Positions 1 to 5,993 of a stretch of 7,310 nucleotides of DNA are shown in pieces. How positions within the stretch are numbered: the stretch's first letter is position 1; every line of letters starts with the position of its first letter. The notes below the pieces were generated by a model. It searched no databases and was not told the DNA's origin. It saw only the letters and a list, made by a program, of their open reading frames with translations. A program made the translations under genes and the position numbers. The DNA comes from Chloroflexota bacterium (lineage in GTDB: Bacteria; Chloroflexota; Anaerolineae; Promineifilales; Promineifilaceae). The DNA is taken from assembly GCA_020353135.1 (NCBI GenBank), contig CP070688.1, positions 2,479,533 through 2,486,842 of the forward strand. The letters run 5' to 3'.

Positions 1-225
1 ACGGATCTGGAAGTGGACTCCGCTTACAACACCTATCGTTATGCGGGTTTGCCACCCGGGCCGATTGCTGCTCCAAGTCTGGAAGCTATGCAGGCGGTAG
101 CACAACCCGAAAACAGCGACTATTTGTATTTTGTCGTTGACTGTGAGTCGGAGACGACCGGCCAGCACGTCTTCAGCAAGTCATTCGAGGAGCATCTGGC
201 TCGTGTTGAGCAGTGTCGCGGATAG
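1..225 (+). CDS. mltG: Endolytic transglycosylase MltG (YceG-like), C-terminal end only
   Basis: This is the 3' end of a gene whose start lies left of the window; 74 codons and a TAG stop are visible, and the frame is open to base 1. The visible protein holds the family's C-terminal signature: YNTYRYAGLPPGPIAAPSLE, then an Ala/Gln stretch, then DYLYFVVDCES and GQHVFSKSFEEH. MltG proteins are membrane-anchored lytic transglycosylases that cut nascent glycan strands inside the chain and so help set glycan length. The catalytic Glu of the family lies upstream and cannot be checked here. The spacing 'VVDCESETTGQH' is slightly longer than the usual 'VADG-GGH' turn and carries a Cys. The next gene begins 4 nt after the stop, so the two are probably co-translated. 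The identity is secure; activity cannot be judged from this fragment. Confidence 0.93.
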   Translation, partial: TDLEVDSAYNTYRYAGLPPGPIAAPSLEAMQAVAQPENSDYLYFVVDCESETTGQHVFSKSFEEHLARVEQCRG

Positions 226-229
226 GTCG

Positions 230-910
230 ATGGGAGTCTGGTGGCCGACGCGCTTGGCGTTGTTGCCTACGCTGCTCTTGATATTCCTGGCGTTTGCCGC
301 TTGCCAGCGAACGGATCCTGTCGTGAAGATTGGCCTGGTCGCTCCGTTCGAGGGCCGGAACCGCGACGTCGGCTACGACGTCATTTACAGCGCACGCCTG
401 GCTATTCGCCAGGCGAACAAGGCCCGCGGCCCTGGTGAGGTTCGCCTGGCCCTGGTGGCCGTGGACGATTTTGGTGATCCAGCGATGGCGCGCCAGTCGG
501 CCAGGGCACTGGCCGTCGACCCGGGTATCGTCGCAGTCATTGGGCATTGGCTGCCTGAAACGACGGCTGCTGCGAAGTCGCACTACGAGGCGGCGGGACT
601 GTCCCTAGTTCAGGCCGGTGATGAACCGCTTGGTGTGACAGATCCGGCCAGCTTGGACGAGGAGTTCCTGCGAGCTTACGCAGAGGTGACGCCTTTTGAC
701 GAGGTGGCCGGACCGCGCGCCGGCGCCGCTTACGATGGCGTGCAACTCATCATAGCGGCCCTGTCAGCGATCGAGAACGATGGGCGGGAGATCAATCGGG
801 TCACAGTCAGCCATGCGCTAGAAGACATGATTTATGACGGCGTCACTGGGACGGTTTGGCAACCGGAGGTCCAGAGCGACGAGGAGACAAAGATCCATCA
901 AGGAGGGTGA
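230..910 (+). CDS. Short lipoprotein related to type I periplasmic binding proteins (LivJ/LivK-like), apparently one lobe only
   Basis: The protein has 226 residues. I chose the ATG at 230 because it lies 4 nt after the mltG stop and is followed at once by a lipoprotein signal (Arg8, hydrophobic run 9-24, lipobox LAFAAC with Cys25); the frame stays open further upstream but only by overlapping mltG. Residues 30-135 match the N-terminal part of branched-chain amino-acid-type binding proteins: VVKIGLVAPFEG, a long helix with ARLAIRQAN, VRLALVAVDDFGDP, and GIVAVIGHWLPETTAAAK. After LSLVQAGDEPLG it jumps straight to the family's late segment: EEFLRAYAEV, AAYDGVQLIIAALSAI and YDGVTGTV. Family members normally have about 340-400 residues, so roughly 150 central residues are missing although the frame is intact. 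Role unknown: it may be a ligand sensor, a structural remnant or a decayed transporter component. No permease or ATPase gene is near. Its last codons (Gln-Gly-Gly) double as the ribosome binding site of the next gene. Confidence 0.75.
   Translation: MGVWWPTRLALLPTLLLIFLAFAACQRTDPVVKIGLVAPFEGRNRDVGYDVIYSARLAIRQANKARGPGEVRLALVAVDDFGDPAMARQSARALAVDPGIVAVIGHWLPETTAAAKSHYEAAGLSLVQAGDEPLGVTDPASLDEEFLRAYAEVTPFDEVAGPRAGAAYDGVQLIIAALSAIENDGREINRVTVSHALEDMIYDGVTGTVWQPEVQSDEETKIHQGG
900..906 (+). promoter_or_regulatory. Strong Shine-Dalgarno AAGGAGG for the helical membrane protein
   Basis: AAGGAGG ends 9 nt before the ATG at 916 and is the strongest ribosome binding site in the window. It lies inside the last codons of the preceding gene, which fixes the start at 916 rather than any upstream in-frame codon and implies translation coupled to the upstream gene. 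Confidence 0.85.
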
Positions 911-915
911 GGAAC

Positions 916-1878
916 ATGGGAAAGCGAATTCTGGGAGTAGTACTCATATTGGTTGGTCTACTGGGTTTGTTGATCAGTATTGGCGGGCTCGTGATCAGCC
1001 GAAGCGTTATCGGCGAGCTTGGTGCAGGCCTCGATACGACCTTTACGCTGGCGTCAGATAGCCTTGATACAGTTGAAGATACGTTGCTGCTGACCAAGAC
1101 CACGATCGACCAAGCCAGCGGAAGCCTCGACACGTTGACCGCGACTGCGATTAACGTGTCGGCGACGATGAACGATACCCAGCCGCTGATGGACCGGGTG
1201 ACGCAATCGGCGACGCAGGAACTTCCGGAAAGCATCGAGGCGATCCAAGGGGCAATACCTGACGTAGCAGAGGCGGCCGGGGCTATCGACGACACACTGC
1301 GGATTCTGGATAGCTTCGAGGTGGACCGCCAGATCTTTGGCATTCCGATCCAATTTGACCTAGGGATCAACTATCAGCCCATGGCTCCGCTCAACGAAAC
1401 TGTCCTGGCGTTAGGCGGAAGCCTTGACGGAGTGCCAGAGGATTTGCGTGCTCTCGAGGGTGACATGTTGCGAGCCAGCGCCAATATGGCCGCGATAGGC
1501 GGCAACATAGAGACGATCGCCGAAGATCTAAAGGCGATTTCGACGACCGTCGACGATATCGAACCACTACTTGACCAGTATCTAGATATCGTCGCCCAGA
1601 CTCAAGAATTGATCGCTCAAGCTCAAACGGATCTAGACGGCCAACTGGCGCAGCTTCAGTTGGCCATCACAGCCTTATTTGTCTGGCTTGGACTAAACCA
1701 AATCGTGCCTTTTTATCTCGGCTGGACCCTGATATCTGGCGGCGAAGATAAAGATTATGAAGAGCTAGATGGAACAGGCGCCAACCCATCCGTGCCGACG
1801 GTGACTAACGCCGAATATCGCTCGCCGGGTGACCGGGACGAGAAGGTCTCAGGTGAGTTGGAGGCGGATGAAAGCTAA
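916..1878 (+). CDS. Two-TM membrane protein with long helical extracytoplasmic region, unknown function
   Basis: The protein has 320 residues; the start is set by the AAGGAGG site 9 nt upstream. I do not recognise a named family. Visible parts: a short basic N-terminus (MGKR); a TM segment at about 5-27 (VVLILVGLLGLLISIGGLVI); about 220 residues rich in Asp, Thr, Ala and Leu in a helical, coiled-coil-like pattern (for example LDTVEDTLLLTKTTIDQASG and IETIAEDLKAISTTVDDIEP); a second hydrophobic segment at about 249-275 (LAITALFVWLGLNQIVPFYL); and an acidic 45-residue tail with EDKDYEELDG. A short hydrophobic break, QIFGIPIQFDLGI at 139-151, divides the helical part into two halves. By the positive-inside rule both ends should be cytoplasmic and the helices outside. 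The design recalls methyl-accepting or MCE-like helical stalks, but no signature of either is present. It sits between two envelope genes and overlaps the transglycosylase gene by 11 nt, so an envelope or scaffold role is inferred. Confidence 0.8.
   Translation: MGKRILGVVLILVGLLGLLISIGGLVISRSVIGELGAGLDTTFTLASDSLDTVEDTLLLTKTTIDQASGSLDTLTATAINVSATMNDTQPLMDRVTQSATQELPESIEAIQGAIPDVAEAAGAIDDTLRILDSFEVDRQIFGIPIQFDLGINYQPMAPLNETVLALGGSLDGVPEDLRALEGDMLRASANMAAIGGNIETIAEDLKAISTTVDDIEPLLDQYLDIVAQTQELIAQAQTDLDGQLAQLQLAITALFVWLGLNQIVPFYLGWTLISGGEDKDYEELDGTGANPSVPTVTNAEYRSPGDRDEKVSGELEADES
1851..1864 (+). promoter_or_regulatory. Shine-Dalgarno region (AGGTGAG / GGAGG) for the transglycosylase gene
   Basis: Two purine-rich elements precede the ATG at 1868: AGGTGAG at 1851-1857, 10 nt away, and GGAGG at 1860-1864, only 3 nt away. 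The nearer one is tighter than usual, so the first may do the work. Both lie inside the 3' end of the upstream gene. Confidence 0.5.
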
Positions 1879-4462
1879 GAGCATAGCTCTGGGACTTGTT
1901 GTCCCGCTCCTTCTATTGGCCGCCTGCACGAGGGCTGAAAAGCCTTCTTCCGCAAACGAGGCTGTCTCCCTTGGCCCGACCGCGCAGGCGACGCCAACCT
2001 TGTTGCCCGGCCTGCCTACCAGTACGCCTTGGACGGCAAGTGATTTCTATAAGGTAGACGGTGGCGAACCACTTGCCAGCGCCACGCCAAGCCCTACTCC
2101 AACGGCCACAGGGACTCCCACTGCCACGCCCATGCCGGCCGAACGCCTTGAATTAGGACAGAGCCACCTGGAAAATGAGAATTTCGAGGCGGCCGCGGAC
2201 CAGCTGCAGGAAGGGCTGGCCTCCGACGATTTGACGCAAAGCCAGCGCCAGGAGGCCCTGATGGCCCTGGGGCAGGCCCAGATGCAGGCGGGCGAAGAAT
2301 CGGCGGCTAGCGAGGCATTTAGCACGCTTCTAGCCGATGCTACAGGTACCGGAGAAGTTGTAGAAGGCGAGGAATCGGCCGTCAATGGCGATGATCCCGT
2401 GCAGGTGGAGAACGCGTACTACCACCTGGCCCAATCCTACGCTGATCAGGGTGATTGCCGGGCGGCGATAGGCGCCTACAACGCTTATCTAGAGGCGAAC
2501 AGTGCGCTGACAGCTTATGTCCAGCCACTAATAGCCGAGTGTTACCTGATTTTGGGAGAACGCCAGCCGGCTATCGTTGCCTATGAAGCGGCCGCGGCAT
2601 CTGACGCCCTTCCAGCCGTGACGGTTGGCCAACGGTATCGCCTGGCCCAGCTTTATCTTGAAGAAGGCGATTACCCTGCGGCCGTCGAACAGTATAAGGC
2701 GGTCATCGATCTGGCCGAAGGACAAAACACGCTGGGCGAGGCGACCTACCTCGCAGGCGCGGCTGAGATTATGGCGGGCAATTTGGAACGAGGTTTTACG
2801 CTCTACCAGGAGGCGGTCCAATCCTACCCGCAGGCCTATGAGAGCTACCTGGCGTTGGTGGCCCTGGTTGACGCTGGCTACGAAGTGGACGATTTGCAGC
2901 GTGGCGTGGTTGATTATCATGCCAAAGCCTATGAACCGGCCGTAGCCGCCTTAAGTCGCTACCTGCAGTCACAGGAAGAACACAATGAAGACGCCCATCT
3001 TTACTTGGCCTGGTCGCTGGAAGGACTGGGCAATCTGCCGGCCGCTCTCGATCAGCTTCAGGCCTACATTGATGCCCACCAGCCGGCCGAGAACCCTCAG
3101 AACGAGGGCGAAACGACGGCGTCATCGGCCGAGGCTCCCGATTCATTGCTCAGGGCAGCGGCCAGGGGGCTGATCGAGAAGGCCAAGATGTTGGCCCGGT
3201 CCGGGGCGCCGCTTGAAGCGGCCGAATATTATCAATCGTACGTGGAAACTTATCCAGAAGGCGAAGACGGCCCTTTTGCCGCCTGGTGGAGTGCGGCCAT
3301 CGCCGAACAACAGGGCGATCTGCCGCTGGCCATCGAACGTTATCAGACACTTGCCGACCTGTATCCCGAGCATGAAGACGCAGACGAGGCCGTGTTCCGG
3401 GCCGGAATACTGAGTTCCGGCATGGGCGAAGTGGATCAGGCTGTCGCTCTATGGAAAATGGCTGCTGGGCTTTACCCAGACGACCACCATGGCGCGGCGG
3501 CGTTGGTATGGTTGTTGCGCACGGTTGATGACGAGGAAAGGGAATCTTTGCTGGCCCAGGCACGTATGACCAAGGGCTCTAGCTACTATCCGTTGCGCGT
3601 GCGGCACATTGCCTCAGATACACAACCATTTGAAGCGGCGCCGGCTACCGAAATCGAGTTGGACGCCCAGGACCAAAGAGAGGCTGAGTTGTGGCTGCAA
3701 GCGCGACTCGCGCTTTCTAGCGAGGCCGACCTCGCCGGATTACCCGACAAACTGTCCGAAGATGGCCGGCTGGTTCGAGGTCAGAGCTTGTGGCGACTTG
3801 GCCTTCGGGAGGAAGCCAAACGCGAACTGGAAAGTTTACGGTTCGACAACGCCTCCGACCCGCTGTCCAGTTACCAACTGGCTCTTTTCTTCCGGGATCT
3901 CGGTCTTTACCGATCTTCGATCTTGGCAGCGTCCTCCGCTTTAAGCGAGTTGGGCCTTGACGTGTTTGATGCACCAGAATTCATAGCCGGACTGGCTTAT
4001 CCCACGTACTATGCTGATCTCATTATGGCCGAGGCTGAGACGTACGGCTACGACCCTTTGCTTCAATTTGCCCTGGTTCGCCAGGAGAGTCTGTTCGAGA
4101 GCTTCGCCACCTCAGGAGCGGCCGCGCAGGGCTTGAGCCAGGTTATTCCGGATACCGGCGCCTACATCGCCGAGCGACTGGGTCTGGTCGATTATGTCAA
4201 TGAGGATCTATATAAACCCTATGTCGGAGTCGCGTTTGGGGCCTATTACCTGGATCAGCAATTGGATGCTTTCGACGGTGATGTCGCCGCTGCCCTATCG
4301 GCTTACAATGCCGGACCGGGAAACGCCGCGCGCTGGTACGAGCAGGCTGGCGGAGACATCGATCTATACGTACAGATAGTCGATTTCTCTGAGACGCGGC
4401 AATATATCGAGCGAATCTACGCCGGGCAGGCGATTTATCGTCACCTATATGGAGGAGAGTGA
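1868..4462 (+). CDS. Slt-type lytic transglycosylase lipoprotein with TPR array (GH23)
   Basis: The protein has 864 residues and should cleave peptidoglycan glycan strands at the outer membrane face, forming 1,6-anhydro ends. I chose ATG 1868 over the in-frame GTG at 1829 because a lipoprotein signal follows immediately (basic MKAK, hydrophobic 6-17, lipobox LLAAC with Cys20). Residues 36-90 form a Thr/Pro linker (SPTPTATGTPTATPMP). About 92-550 hold roughly eleven TPR-like repeats, for example AYYHLAQSYADQGDCRAAIG and RYRLAQLYLEEGDYPAAVEQ. About 550-710 is a helical linker. The SLT domain spans about 712-864: YGYDPLLQFALVRQESLFES with catalytic Glu740, then AAAQGLSQVIPDTG at 751-764, and SAYNAGPGNAARWYE around 811-825. 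The usual GLMQ is GLSQ here. It is much longer than E. coli Slt70 (about 620 residues) because of the extra TPRs. The overlap with the upstream gene points to one operon with mltG. A TGA stop is followed by a decayed copy of the gene's tail. Confidence 0.95.
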   Translation: MKAKSIALGLVVPLLLLAACTRAEKPSSANEAVSLGPTAQATPTLLPGLPTSTPWTASDFYKVDGGEPLASATPSPTPTATGTPTATPMPAERLELGQSHLENENFEAAADQLQEGLASDDLTQSQRQEALMALGQAQMQAGEESAASEAFSTLLADATGTGEVVEGEESAVNGDDPVQVENAYYHLAQSYADQGDCRAAIGAYNAYLEANSALTAYVQPLIAECYLILGERQPAIVAYEAAAASDALPAVTVGQRYRLAQLYLEEGDYPAAVEQYKAVIDLAEGQNTLGEATYLAGAAEIMAGNLERGFTLYQEAVQSYPQAYESYLALVALVDAGYEVDDLQRGVVDYHAKAYEPAVAALSRYLQSQEEHNEDAHLYLAWSLEGLGNLPAALDQLQAYIDAHQPAENPQNEGETTASSAEAPDSLLRAAARGLIEKAKMLARSGAPLEAAEYYQSYVETYPEGEDGPFAAWWSAAIAEQQGDLPLAIERYQTLADLYPEHEDADEAVFRAGILSSGMGEVDQAVALWKMAAGLYPDDHHGAAALVWLLRTVDDEERESLLAQARMTKGSSYYPLRVRHIASDTQPFEAAPATEIELDAQDQREAELWLQARLALSSEADLAGLPDKLSEDGRLVRGQSLWRLGLREEAKRELESLRFDNASDPLSSYQLALFFRDLGLYRSSILAASSALSELGLDVFDAPEFIAGLAYPTYYADLIMAEAETYGYDPLLQFALVRQESLFESFATSGAAAQGLSQVIPDTGAYIAERLGLVDYVNEDLYKPYVGVAFGAYYLDQQLDAFDGDVAAALSAYNAGPGNAARWYEQAGGDIDLYVQIVDFSETRQYIERIYAGQAIYRHLYGGE

Positions 4463-4525
4463 CCAACCTTAGTCGCCGGCGATGACGCTCACCTCTATGG
4501 AGCGAAATCAGAGTGCACAAGGTAG
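4429..4525 (+). repeat. Imperfect direct duplication of the 3' end of the transglycosylase gene
   Basis: Bases 4429-4471, which contain the last codons and the stop, recur in decayed form at 4478-4525. Both copies read GGCGAT, then five or six bases, then TCACCT(A/C)TATGGAG (13 of 14 identical), then GAGTG and an A/C-rich end. The second copy lies in the same reading frame as the gene beyond its TGA and would read ...HLYG... again before a TAG at 4523-4525. It is non-coding unless the TGA is read through. Confidence 0.5.
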
Positions 4526-4561
4526 GTTGTGACCAACTGGTGATACTGACCATGGGAATCG

Positions 4562-5857
4562 ATGCGTTCGCGATTTGACTGGCGAGCAGAAGATGAAAGC
4601 AAGTGGGGTGATCTCGAGCCAGATAAAGGTACCTCTTCGCCCGGCCGGATACACCGGCGGCGATTGGTCATCATCGTAACGGCCCTGTTGGCCATTGTCG
4701 CTGGGAGTGGCGTCGTCCTCGGTCGCGTCGAAAAACTCTTGGATGAGAGTTCAGGCGATGCAGAGCAGGCCGTACTGGCTGCCCACGATCTGGTCCTTAG
4801 TGCGGCCGCAGAAGGCGATAGCGAATTGCTGAGAGACTTGATCCTCGACCGTCTGCATGAATGGACGGACGCTCAGGTGCTGCTGGCGGAGGAGGGTCTC
4901 TTACTGGACCGCCGGCCGTTTAATCTATATCTGCTGCCAGCCGCGGCGCCCGAGTCGGTTTCTTTGGATCTTTCTGCCAGCCTGAGCCAAGCCCAAGTTA
5001 GTGCCGACTATCGATACCGAATGGAGGCGATCGATTCCCGGTCAGACTCCGTGGTTTTACGTCAGTTGTTTAACTATCGTCATGAAGATGATCAATGGTT
5101 GTTAGATCCGCCGAGCGGCGCATTTTGGGGGCCGAGGCAGACAACCAGTGGCCGATACTTGACACTGAATTACCTTCAGCGCGACCAACAATTGGCTCGA
5201 CGGCTGGCGGCCGATTTTGAAGGGCTCGTCGGCCAGGCCTGCCATTCTATCGCCGAAATCAACTGCCCGGCCGATCTTCACCTCAGCGTCGACATGGTGT
5301 CCGATCCGGCAAAACTAGTTGAGCTGTCCGATCCGGCATCGTCACTGAGGGTGGGCCTTAACGTGAAACTGCCTTCGCCGACCCTCTTGGGAGTTCCCGT
5401 CGACGAGTCAGGCTACCGGGCCCTCTATCGGGCCTACGCAGCGCGCATTGTGACCGCGCTAATCGGCGAGCAGGCCGAGATGACCTGCTGTGAACCAGGA
5501 TTGCTGGGCATCGCCCTTTCGGAGCTGATCTTGAGCCGACTTGGCATAATGAGTTGGCCCCTGGAAATTGGCGCGACCCAGGTCAACGGCCAGGATGTTC
5601 AGGCGATTGCCGAGGCTTTATGGAAGAGCGACCCTCGGTTGGAGAATGACAGGAGCAATGCCAGCTGGCAGTCAGCCTATTTGCTGGTCGAGTTTCTCGC
5701 AACAAGCTGGAGCGCCGTTCCGCCAGCGGAGATGTTGCGCCTGCAGACTCAGGCAAGCAGCCCCCAGGAGTGGCTGGTCTCGCTAGCGTCAACTGAAGGC
5801 GAAACAAGCCTCAATGAAGCCTGGCGTCGCTTTGTGGCGCAATACAACGCAGAATAA
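4562..5857 (+). CDS. Single-pass membrane protein, paralog A: NTF2-like region plus degenerate peptidase-MA-like C-terminus; function unknown
   Basis: The protein has 431 residues. The ATG at 4562 is supported because its N-terminus, MRSRFDW, aligns with MGHFDW of the downstream paralog; only a weak GGGA precedes it. Residues 1-34 are a charged cytoplasmic tail ending in RIHRRR, 35-53 form one TM segment, and the rest should be outside. About 66-190 look NTF2-like: a helix (AAHDLVLSAAAEGDSELLRD), strands, and a closing WLLDPPSGAFWG (Trp179, Trp189). Cys227 and Cys235 match a Cys pair in the paralog and could form a disulfide. LPSPTLLGVPVDESGY (270-285) precedes a helix, YRALYRAYAARIVTALIG, at the position where peptidase-MA-like proteins carry HExxH; no His is present, so catalysis is unlikely. 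The end (SAYLLVEFLATSW, EWLVSLAS, LNEAWRRFVAQY) has the helical layout of that fold's C-terminus. The fold assignments are inferred and the function is unknown. Confidence 0.85.
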   Translation: MRSRFDWRAEDESKWGDLEPDKGTSSPGRIHRRRLVIIVTALLAIVAGSGVVLGRVEKLLDESSGDAEQAVLAAHDLVLSAAAEGDSELLRDLILDRLHEWTDAQVLLAEEGLLLDRRPFNLYLLPAAAPESVSLDLSASLSQAQVSADYRYRMEAIDSRSDSVVLRQLFNYRHEDDQWLLDPPSGAFWGPRQTTSGRYLTLNYLQRDQQLARRLAADFEGLVGQACHSIAEINCPADLHLSVDMVSDPAKLVELSDPASSLRVGLNVKLPSPTLLGVPVDESGYRALYRAYAARIVTALIGEQAEMTCCEPGLLGIALSELILSRLGIMSWPLEIGATQVNGQDVQAIAEALWKSDPRLENDRSNASWQSAYLLVEFLATSWSAVPPAEMLRLQTQASSPQEWLVSLASTEGETSLNEAWRRFVAQYNAE

Positions 5858-5917
5858 GCGCCCTTGTCATAGGTGAGGTCCAAGACGGACCCGCGCCAGA
5901 CGGGTTATAACTCTCTA

Positions 5918-5931
5918 CCTGGTCATCCAGG
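5918..5931. promoter_or_regulatory. Perfect dyad CCTGG-TCAT-CCAGG, possible operator
   Basis: A 5-bp perfect inverted repeat with a 4-nt centre lies just upstream of the extended -10 candidate, across the region where a -35 box would sit. That position would suit a repressor or activator site. The arms are short enough to arise by chance, so this is tentative. Confidence 0.25.
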
Positions 5932-5933
5932 CA

Positions 5934-5942
5934 TGGTACAAT
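5934..5942 (+). promoter_or_regulatory. Extended -10 promoter candidate TGGTACAAT for paralog B
   Basis: TGG followed by TACAAT (5937-5942) matches an extended -10 (TGnTATAAT) with one mismatch. The -35 position 17 nt upstream, TCTACC at 5914-5919, matches TTGACA at only three of six bases, as is common with extended -10 promoters. Transcription would start near 5949, giving a leader of about 45 nt before the ATG at 5994. Confidence 0.4.
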
Positions 5943-5993
5943 TAGGCTGTTGATTTGATTCGGACAGCGTAGAGGCGTCGGCTAGGTCTGGTC

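Larger units (their letters stand above)
5858..5993. other. Intergenic region with several short hairpins between the paralogs
   Basis: This 136-nt gap is the longest non-coding stretch in the window. It contains three short perfect stems: GGTCC/GGACC (5877-5881 with 5887-5891), ACCCG/CGGGT (5889-5893 with 5901-5905) and CCTGG/CCAGG (5918-5922 with 5927-5931). The first two share bases and exclude each other. None is followed by a T-tract, so an intrinsic terminator is not supported. Confidence 0.45.

Noticed and set aside
131..229. Upstream extension of the binding-protein frame starting at 131
   Set aside because: It overlaps mltG by about 95 nt and would place Ser/Arg-rich residues ahead of a clear lipoprotein signal starting at 230.
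173..583. Reverse-strand and alternative-frame open frames (for example 173-583, 843-1370, 2796-3146, 3150-3563, 4197-4553, 6379-6702)
   Set aside because: They lie opposite or inside well-supported genes, have Arg/Pro/Ser-rich compositions typical of shadow frames, and show no domains.
856..915. Earlier start for the helical membrane protein at 856
   Set aside because: It overlaps the upstream gene, puts a charged stretch before the TM segment, and ignores the AAGGAGG placed 9 nt before 916.
4526..4537. Small hairpin GTTG-TGAC-CAAC
   Set aside because: A four-base stem is too short to be meaningful and has no T-tract.
4463..4561. Promoter for paralog A in the 99-nt gap (GATACT at 4542-4547 as a -10)
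   Set aside because: The box has only four matches, no TGn extension, and no -35 at proper distance; transcription from upstream is as likely.
2189..4809. Four GCGGCCGC sites (2189, 2588, 4118, 4802) in a short distance
   Set aside because: Three fall in Glu/Ala-Ala-rich coding segments of the TPR protein and one in an Ala-rich helix of paralog A; codon use and Ala content explain them.
5888..5912. Intrinsic terminator after paralog A (GACCCG/CGGGTT stem)
   Set aside because: The stem is short with one G-U pair and is followed by ATAACTCTCT rather than a T-tract.
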